From contig SCFE01000002.1 of NCBI GenBank assembly GCA_004352715.1, positions 4,341,642 to 4,405,641 of the forward strand: a stretch of 64,000 nt of DNA, given 5' to 3'. The notes below the pieces were generated by a model. It was not told the origin of the DNA and did not search any database. It was given only the letters and a program-made list of their open reading frames with translations. A program made the position numbers and the translations under genes. Every line of letters starts with the position of its first letter. The first letter of the stretch is position 1. This document shows positions 55,025 to 64,000 of this stretch, one piece after another. Source of the DNA: Hofstenia miamia (lineage: Eukaryota > Xenacoelomorpha > Acoela).

Positions 55025-56579
55025 GTAATAGAAACGCTACCTAACAGATGGAATCGGATCCAATATCTTAGGATCCGATCCGGATCCGAATTTCTAAAAG
55101 AATTTTAGTTTTCGATCTGAATAAATAAAAACGAATATACATGGACTTATAATATATTTGTTTTTTTCAAATGCGAATAGAAAATTTTAAGTGCTTCAAA
55201 ATTGATTTGAGATCAAAAATGGACATATACGATATACGGGGATGTCAGGGTCGGGCTTGGACCGAAGTATTGGAAAAATGGGACGACTTACGCAATATCC
55301 ATTTATGTTTGAAATAGATTCCTTCTTTTGTCTGTAATTGTCCACCGTTTCTGATTGGCGTAACTTTGATTATGAGTGGAAGGTGATAATTGCTCTGCCA
55401 AAACTCTGACAAATTTATTTCTTTGCTTATTTGTAAGTTTTGTAGTAATGTCGTTCCCAAAATTACCATCAACTATAATCATAATATATTATAGAGTTTA
55501 AATAGTTGAGTTTCTTATGATTTTAAAGCCCTATTAATTATATACTGTCCAAATCCAAAAACCACCATTTTGCAATTTTACTACGAATTGAGAATTGAAG
55601 TTGTTTCAAACAACAAGACAACTTACTTCAAAATTGCAGCTGAGGCAATGAAAACAAGAAAGGCAAATTAAAGAATAAGCCAAAAATATATATTGCAAGA
55701 CATTAAAAATATTGTAGCAGACTGTATTAATATCCGTGTTAGAAAAATTCATTTTTTCAAACTAAATGTGAGATTTGAATATAAATTTTGAATTGTATTA
55801 TTCATTGAAATTGAATACTAGATTGGATTTCAAATTTGAAATTATATAAAAGCAACATTAAATAAATTTATACCCTATTATTGTTCTGCCAAAGATATGG
55901 CTCTATTAAAATTTTTGTATTAGTGATTATAGTTAAAACGAACATTCTGAAAACTCAATTGATCTTCGCATAGCAACTTGTTTACAGTGTATCTTACTTA
56001 AGAATTTTTTAATGAAGAGCATCCTAGAATATATTAGTATTATTACATTTTGGCTGTGTTTGCCGCAACTAATGTACTGCACTTGCTTCTCTGTGTTTCT
56101 TCTACTTTTTCATTTGCAAGTTTATACAAACAAATGTTTTTTGGTTGCTTTACAATTTTATCCTTATGTGACGGCTAACATGAATCGCATTTTTAGATTT
56201 GAAATATTCGTCAACAATTTTTTAAGTTGTTGGAAAAAATAACACGGAACCTGTTGTATGAACAATGAAATTCAATTACAAAAGTTTCAATTAGACTGAG
56301 ATTATTAATACAGTTAAAGTGGCATTTAATGTAAAAGTGTGCGTAATGCATAAAATGTACAATATACACAATTATTAAAAATTTTTGGATCCGAAACAGA
56401 TCCAAAATGTCCTTAAAATTTAGATCCGGTTCGATCCGTATCCGATCCCATTCGATCCAATCCGATCCGAACCAATTCTATCTCTGCTACCTAACTTCTT
56501 GGGCAGGTCTTCATGGGGAAAATGTACAATGTCTTACAACCTTCTTCTGAAAATACTTTAATGGGATAGGTAAGGCCCA
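55025..56579. other. Non-coding stretch with two GGATCCGA-rich blocks
   Basis: Blocks at 55050-55100 and 56385-56475 are built from variants of GGATCCGAT, unlike the A+T-rich surroundings. Between them no gene is recognised; small open frames at 55245-55472 and 56012-56242 have no known similarity. 56490-56540 is a piece of repeat R1. Confidence 0.5.
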
Positions 56580-57995
56580 AGATACTCCGGGACCTTCCGA
56601 CTTCTTCCAGATTTTCTTGGCTGGTTTTCGTCTTGTTTTTCTTCAGTCTAGTTCAATCCGCTTGCTCTCTGTAGTCCACTGCAGTACTTGTTTCAACACC
56701 CAATGGCATGTCAAGAATATTCTCATATTTGTAAGTGCTATATGGCTCTCCCTCATTTTGATTCCTTTTTATCAGATTCCGATTCTTTCTGATTTTACTG
56801 ACAATATGGTAACGTGGTGTAGCAGCTTTGCGCAATATACTACCATTTTGAGTACAAAGTGTTCTTACAATCACTGTCTCTCCTCCCTCTAAAGTTGGCA
56901 AGTTCCTTATCCTTCTATCGAAATATATTTTCTGCTTAAGCGGATACAGTTATTTTTTTGTTCTACATCATGATGGGTCTAAGAAATGTATCGATCATTG
57001 GAATTTTTTGCGAATTCTGTAGCAATGTAAAAGCTTAAAATAGGTTGTTGCTGTTATGATCAAAGAGCTCGATTTATGTAATAGTATTCCATATTGTGAA
57101 TCCTCACAACGACTATGTATTTTCTTAACTATATGGACAACCTTCCCTGCCAATCCATCGGAACGAAGATAGTATGGGCTGCTTGTAGTAAGTTTGAATT
57201 GATATTCTTCAGCAAACTGCTTCATTTGGTGGGACGTGGATGGGTTGTTATCCATTGCGATTCCCAGAATTGAGAATATTTGTTTTAGTATGGCCCTAAC
57301 GTTGGTTGCGGATTTGTTTTTTTAAATTTTCACATATAATGAAGTGTGAGTGGTAATCAATGATGACTAAATACAACTTTCCTTGATGTTCTGCGATGTT
57401 AAATGCAATTTCACATCATGGTAGATTGTATCGGCTATGTGCTATCATTGGGCGTTTGCAATGTATATTTCCTTCGATAGTTCATAGATTGCAAGATTTT
57501 ATATGCTGGTGGATTTCCATTCTGATTCCAAGCCAAAACAATCCATCTTGGTCAAGGGAGACATTTTTTCAATTCACTAATGTATTTGAGGAATTATTGG
57601 TTTCCTCAGTGATTTTGATTCCGTTTCCTCACAAAAGCAATCCATTTGCAGACGACATCTCATCTCTCAATGTCCAAAATGTACCTAGCTCTTTGTTATC
57701 ACATGGTTGTTTTCTGTTGTATTATTGTGCTTTCTCAAGAAAATTCTTGCAATGCAGATGTCGTGGTGAATTATAGTAACGTCTGGGATATTTTCAACAA
57801 GCACTATCTATCATCTGCTGAGAATCTCGTTTCATCATTCCCATTCTTGAGTTATATTGATAGAATCCACATCAAGTGGCCACAGGGAGAACTCTTTAGC
57901 ATTAGGCCTTGCACTATTAAAAGGAAGTTGAGTCAAGCTAACAGGATTATTTCAAGCGATTCTGAATACCAGTGTTTCTTCGCCTCCTAGTATTC
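56580..57995 (-). pseudogene. Ty3/gypsy pol remnant: RNase H end and integrase
   Basis: Right to left on the minus strand. First a spacer block (LRDEMSSANGLLL, GNGIKITEE). Then the zinc-binding region (DGLFWLGIRMEIHQHIKSCN, HCKRPMIAHSRYNLP). Then the integrase core (NIAEHQGKLYLVIIDYHSHY with the first Asp; MDNNPSTSHQMKQFAEEYQF with the second; FKLTTSSPYYLRSDGLAGKV, where the third catalytic Glu of G-L-A-E is Gly). Then an SH3-like C-terminal block (LPTLEGGETVIVRTL, ATPRYHIVSKIRKNRNLIKR). The type is that of K02A2.6-like gypsy elements of animals. At least six stops; inactive. It differs from the relic at 1-18 kb. Confidence 0.88.
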
Positions 57996-58432
57996 TTCGT
58001 TAATGCTGATAATTTGACCCAGACTTAATTACAATAGAAACTTTGTTAAACCAAATTCGTTTAAAACTTGTTCAAATAATCGAAAAGCAAAGTAATAGAT
58101 ATACATTCACATGAAAATTAGGTAAAATTGATTTGGAGGCGCTCTATTGAAAAAAATATGTTAATGCCTGCATGTTTAAAATCATAACCATTTTTCTAGT
58201 TGTGACTGACATCAATGTATAATAAAGAAGTGAATCGGGAAGACTTGTTTTGATTGAAATTAGCCATCGTCTTCTTTCCTTACCGTAAAATTGCATCCAT
58301 TCTTTGTCGTAAAATGACCTACATTTCATTCTTTAAAATATGGTGTCAAAATGGGCTGGATTGGGAATTATTTCAGTCTAATAGGCCCATTTTCATCTCT
58401 AATATACACGATAATGACATGTAGAACAATCC
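57996..58432. other. Spacer
   Basis: A+T-rich, nothing recognised; it would be the RT/RNase H side of the gypsy relic but is too decayed to read. Confidence 0.45.
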
Positions 58433-58758
58433 TAGGTTCGTCCTCACATAGGTCTCTACCTAACTTCAAGGGCCGTTCTTCAGGAGCAAACGCACAATGT
58501 CTTACATAATGACCTCCAGACCACGTTTTACTGTTTTAGACTCAAATTGGTGCATTTTTAGTGTAAAAAATAAAAAAGTCTTTTACGGTTCTATTTTTTA
58601 CCAAAAAAATTATTCAGCGTTGTAATACGGCGCTACGACAATAATGATTACAATACTATTATTAAAAGCTACTATAATTACCAGAAAATATGAGCCTACT
58701 GGTATTCAAAACCACTGAGTTGGACTCAAATTGATCAATTAATTAAGAAACACGCTAA
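58433..58758. repeat. Repeat R1, right copy
   Basis: Direct copy of 51024-51362, differing by scattered substitutions and a ~12-bp deletion near 58625. Confidence 0.85.
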
Positions 58759-59299
58759 AATTTTCTATATTCTTGAAACATATTTCTTCAATACGCTTTA
58801 GTTTCAGCATGCTGTAGGCAGTAAAACGTGAGCTTTGAAGTTATAAAGTGCTGAATGCCTATCTATTAAATGGGCGCTGATTCCAACCATTTGAATTGGA
58901 AAATAGAGGGCTCAAATATAGTAAAGCATTCTAGGAACATAATACTACATGTATTATAGAGGCGTGGATAAAAATGTACTATATATAATGGGCCCAGTTG
59001 ATAAATTTGATGTCACTACTCAAAGCAAATATGTGTTTTGTAATGACAAACTGCACCAATCTCAAGTGAACATATATGAAATGTGGGGTAATCTGTAGCA
59101 TTGACGTCAAACCCCATAAAAATCAGGGTCTGGAAGTACGAAAAATTGTTTTATGTGAACACACGAAAATGTTTTAAAATCATCAACCTTATAAAGATTG
59201 GTAATTTCATAAAATTGTTTACTATTTCTTGAAAAAAAAATTAAAAACTTATAACGCTCGAACAAATAAATATACCCAAAATCAGAAGTCAACATTTCA
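58759..59299. other. Spacer
   Basis: A+T-rich; no gene, repeat edge or RNA gene recognised. Confidence 0.5.
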
Positions 59300-62200
59300 T
59301 TTAAACTTTAAAACCGAACTCAATCACCGCCCCATTAAGGTGTACCTTTGTGCGAATTATCCAACTCTGGTTCCGGCACCACAACAATCATGACTTTGCT
59401 GATGGCACGCCTAAATTGACTTGAATGTTTTATCTACATAAAATGAACCAGTTGAGTTTAGTTGTTGCTTCAATGTACTTTTAGTATACATATTTGAAAC
59501 TTTCTAAAAAAATCGTAATTTTCATAGAAAAATATATTAATCCTTTAGAGTACTTCAGGAACAGCAATGCACAAAGAGGTGCATCCATAAAGCGAATAAT
59601 CATGTTAAGTGGAAATTATTCTTTAAGCCTTATCACTCTTAACCTTAAACTGTTCCCATTAAAAGCGAAATCTCCAACTCCGGTGGCTTTGCTGCCAATA
59701 GCGTCGACTTTGCGCACTGCACACCTCAATTAGTTTGGGAGATCTATCTACATATAAAAAAATAGTTCAGTGTTGCTCTAAAGTCAAAGCTTTAGAAATA
59801 CATTGGAAGAGTATATAATTTTTTAAAAAATCGGATTTTTAAAGACGAATAGTAAAAAATTTTCAAATACTTCAGTCACAGCAATACGCCTTTGTACAAA
59901 ATATCAACATTCCGTTCGAGCACATTCATCAAATCATTAAAAATGTGAAAAACAGTTTTTCTTCTTAAAGGGGCATCAGGCTGCTCAAGATTAAGGTGGG
60001 ATTCCTCCCCCTAATCAAAGTTCAAGTTTCAAGAAAAAAGCAAAATTCAGTTTTTGCCATAAATGTATTGGTAAATTATCTACCTTTCTTATGCATATCG
60101 ATCGTAACCAAAACCATCACATCTGCTAAAAAAGAGAGTTTTTTTAAGTCAAATTCAGCAAATTTTGCTTAACAACTGGCCCTATCAACAATGGTACGTC
60201 TTGTTTTTTTCGCAAATTACCTTTCAATTAGAAACAATAAAACAACTTAATTGAATTCCTTAACATATAGACATCATTTAACTACCAGAAACACCAACCT
60301 GGAAGTTTATCACATAATGTATCGTTTTAAAAATTGTGAACTTCTCAAAATAAGTTTTTTCGAATAATAAAAGTTTCCATAAATAATTACTCTAAAGATT
60401 ATCCTGATATTTTCAAAGTATATTCCCAGTTGTATTACCTAAATCCTGAACTAGAATCTAATCAAAATCATTTTATCCAATGTCACAAGAAATAGAAAAT
60501 ATTTGCGAAAAAATAGCAAATTTTTAAAAATGACCACAAATATTAAACCAAAAATTAATTTGCTTAATTGCTAGTTCAGAACCTAAAGATAGGTTTATGG
60601 GTTCACGTGCAATAGGAATATTAAGCTATATAATCTCCATCGGATTTAGAACTGATTATTATTTTAGCCTTAGTTATATAGGTTATTTGCATTTCAAGAA
60701 ATCCGACTCTTCATAAAATATTTTTTTTTTCAGTACATCAGGTACTGCAATGCAATTTTGTACAAATTTTCCCATTTACATATTTGGCATGTATTTTAAA
60801 TATATTTCATTGTTCAAGCTCATAAAAAGAAGTCTAAAATTCAAATTAATAATGTGTGAAATGTGCCCCCAAGATTCCAAACATGAACTGGTATTCTTCT
60901 TTGCGCAAGTCAAAGTCTCATAAAGAAACATTTCTTGCAAAAAAATTGTTTTCACTGCTGAATCTCAAACAAGGATTCTGTTTTTGCAGCAAGCCCAAAA
61001 CAGAAGATAAATATTTGTATGTTATCACTTTGAATAAATAATATCCTCAATCTAATTTATAAGATTATGCAACAGTTGCCTTTTTAAAAAATTTAAAAAT
61101 TAATCCTTGCAAAAATATTTTTCAAGCAACGGAATGACTTTTTTCGGTTATCCCTAACCTCTATGCATGCTATTTTTCAGGATACTAAATTGCTAATCAC
61201 CCTTCAAATCTTAAAGAATGTAATAAATTTGCTTGATGTCATGACCGCAAAAGCCTAGTTTTTGCAAAATACATATACAACACTTAAATTTTGAAAAGAA
61301 ATTTTCAGCATTTATTGGACTTTCTATTTTGCTAAATTATTGAAAATATCAGTTTAAGATCAATAAGTTTTCCTTGGTTATAAAGTGAATAATTGAAACA
61401 TGCTTAATTATTGTAAGCTTTGATATAAGAAATTCCAACAACATATTGCTGTGAAATCTCATTTGTTAATTACTAACATAATAATCTGGAAGGATTTTTT
61501 CAAGAAGTACAGCAATTATTTGAATAATTGTACAACAATTAGCTTTACAATGAACTAAAAGGAAGACAAAATTAAAAATAGATAAAAACTTAATAACATC
61601 ACATGCAAAAATTTAGGTTTTCAAAAAGAAGGGGGAGGGAGGCTTATACAATTCGGATTTTCCATAAAAATCTGTATTTTAAATTTTCCATAATTTCCCT
61701 TTCGAACATAGTTTATTAAACTATAATGTGAATACATAATAATAATAATAATAAACTTTAAAGTATTGAATATAATTTTTATATTAACTACTATATCTAC
61801 TATAAATTCCTCAGAATGAAAGAATCGATTTGGAACTCTTAAGTCAACCTATTTGTTTTACTGCTCCCTTGGGATTCAAACATAATATATATTTGAAAAT
61901 TAGATATGGAGTTTTAAAAAAATAATAATAATCTCGAGTGGAACTTTTTGTAATTTAAACCATTTTAAATGCGGCATCAAGTGCTGGCTGAGGGTAGAGG
62001 CTCATAAGTACTCAAAGCACTTCAATAAATATGAATAGGAAAGTAGATTCATCAAGGGGTGTCCAGCTATATCATAATGGTAACATAACATCGGGTAATT
62101 ATATAAAAATTTGTAAACTGAAGATATTCTTTTTCTTGCTATATGTTTTACTATTTTGTTAAATTCTAATTTGATAGTTTTAATTTTTTAATTGTTTTGT

Positions 62201-64000
62201 TCTTAAAACGTCAAATGTTTTTAAAACGTTCAAATCATTCTTCGTAAGATGAAATTTTGGAAAACAAGTGGGATCAACATATCATTCGGGACAGTCTTAT
62301 AACAAATATTCTACCCTTTTCCACCCCTACTGTCAGAGTCTACATCATTCGCAATTCTCGACTTTTACCTGTAGGAAGAAATTTCAAAAATTACGAGTTA
62401 TCCCTCTAGCGTTGAATTTCTAAAAAATTTACATCAGGACCTAAAACTGATTCAGTAAAATTTTTTAGGTAAAAAATAGGTCATTAAAACCAGATAGAGC
62501 GGTAAAATAAGGCAGCTTAGCAAGAAATTAGTAATCGCGTGCAAGCACATGAGTGAATATTAGAAGGCCGCAAGTGCTCTTACATTTATTGACATCCTCC
62601 TAATGGGACTCTCACTTAAATGAATTGTCCCCTTTCGGGCTCTCACACACATTTTTACTTAGTTTAGGAGGCTTCTCGATTACCTCCTTGCAGAATTGAG
62701 CACATTTCACAACACAGATGTGTTCACTAGAAAGTTAAAATATTTTGACATTTCAGTACTCCCTAAATAAAATCTGGTAGTGATGATTAATAAGTCACAT
62801 TTTTTCAAAATATGACAATTTAGTATCAAAATAGTGCAAAAACATGAATTTCAAATAATGCAATTTTGCTCAATAACTAAAGAACAAAGCTACTCATTTA
62901 AGTATATATGTAATCTAAAACTATTGTATTTTAAACTTTCATAAAAATAATAATTTATTTACATTCAGGAAATCAAAATAACTAAAAAGTACAACTAAAC
63001 AAAGACTTACGATCTAATTTGCTTAATAAACTTCCGTAAATTCAGCGCAAATAACATTTTTCAACCAATTGAAAATAACTTCAAAACGTACGTACTGTTT
63101 GATATAACATATTGAAATTATGACGTCCACATTCCTAATTACTAGTTGTAATTAGAGATTCTTCAAGTTTTACACTGGCTATATAATTGAGTAGTTATTT
63201 TTAAAGTAATAATTTTTTAATGACCAATGCCTCACTCCAGCCACAACCATTAGCGTAATAAAACGGGTCTATGTTGAAACATGCCCTGAATAATTAAACA
63301 TCTAAAACTATTTATGTTGGATTAAATGGTATCCTAAGAACATGTGAGTTTATCTCAACAAACTGTAGATACTTGCAGCTGCAAACCACTCTGACGAAAG
63401 CATTAAATTAGAATACTGCTTAACTATACATACTCTTTATTCTATAATTAACATATTGAGCAGGTATAAATTCAGTATCAATTACTAATCAAATTATCAT
63501 ACACCTAAATTTATAAAAATCAAAGACATTTTTGAAGTAAGTTTTAAGCATTGCAATATGCAACATACGCTTAATAGATATTGAAAAATTCAGTAGACGA
63601 TGAAAACGCAAGGCTTTGATGGCTTTTTCATCCTCAAATATAATCTTGCATATCATTTGAATCAAGATTTGGCAATTTGTAAATATTAAACAAATAATTC
63701 TTTATTACAAAGTAATAATTTATAATATATACAAAAAATCAAACTTAAATAACAGAACTAAGCTAAACTGCGATAATGTAGAAAAATAAACATTCCTTTG
63801 TAGAAAATTATTAATTCTTGCGCAACATGTTATATTACATCATTTCTACAATTAGACCAGCAGAGGACATAATTTCGATAAAAAACTCAAAAATCCTGTT
63901 TATATTGTTAAGGACTAAATGCTGAAATATGAAACTTGTAGAAATCATCTGCTGTATGAAGGCTGTTCGACATATCATATTAAACCAGAATTTACAAGTG
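59300..64000. other. Long non-coding stretch with weak internal repeats
   Basis: No gene is supported in 4.7 kb. Weak direct similarity links 59360-59420 and 59660-59735 (both with CCAACTCYGGT and ACTTTGC...CACGCCT/CACACCT), and variants of ACTTCAG..ACAGCAAT.C followed by TTTGTACAAA recur near 59545, 59870 and 60730. (AAT)n at 61736-61753. The edge of the window cuts it. Confidence 0.5.

Noticed and set aside
57396-57990. Two plus-strand open frames of 114 and 126 codons
   Set aside because: The minus strand carries gypsy integrase zinc-binding and core sequence at the same place.

Overview
The window is nuclear DNA of an invertebrate-like animal: about 70% A+T by eye, spliced genes with GT-AG introns, and dense decayed transposable elements. 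The species cannot be named from the sequence. A mitochondrial ferrochelatase with the animal-type [2Fe-2S] cysteines, a mariner, hAT and Ty3/gypsy relics and several metazoan LINE families support an animal. There is no operon, CRISPR array or confident RNA gene. Two N gaps interrupt the window (1644-2643 and 26523-26839).

Region 1, about 1-21.3 kb, is a graveyard of one Ty3/gypsy-type retroelement on the minus strand. It reads right to left as Gag-like coiled coil, CCHC zinc knuckle, aspartic protease, reverse transcriptase and RNase H, plus an unassigned decayed third reading frame at 7.9-9.85 kb. Several 0.9-1 kb LTR-like repeats in both orientations cut it; two have clean 4-bp target duplications. 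A second repeat with ~200-bp inverted ends and an apparent 8-bp target duplication sits inside one LTR, and an LTR sits inside another copy of that repeat. Also here are a 401-bp foldback element (6.87-7.27 kb) and a LINE RT relic (3.4-4.5 kb).

Region 2, 21.4-24 kb, holds two opposed LINE relics. Region 3, 24.8-42.6 kb, is the ferrochelatase gene on the plus strand. Nine exons assemble to an uninterrupted 374-codon frame. Its 10.8-kb third intron contains a LINE with another LINE inside it, a small opposite-strand gene for a secreted Cys-rich protein whose last visible exon runs into a LINE fragment, and a nearly full-length CR1-like LINE. Intron 4 holds a hAT relic.

Region 4, 42.7-46.5 kb, is a nested cluster: a LINE broken by a 5'-truncated LINE with a restriction-like endonuclease (9-bp target duplication) and by a mariner (TA duplication). 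Region 5, 48.5-54 kb, has an intronless saccharopine-dehydrogenase-like oxidoreductase frame with one internal stop (minus strand), a duplicated ferrochelatase exon, and a two-exon gene for a probable secreted glycoprotein with FG-GAP-like calcium motifs (plus strand). Region 6, 54-64 kb, has a second gypsy relic (integrase), low-complexity repeats and long stretches with no recognisable gene.

The host genes supported are ferrochelatase (haem synthesis), the oxidoreductase, the secreted Cys-rich protein and the FG-GAP-like protein. They have no evident shared pathway. The main story is layered transposon insertion and local duplication around a housekeeping gene.
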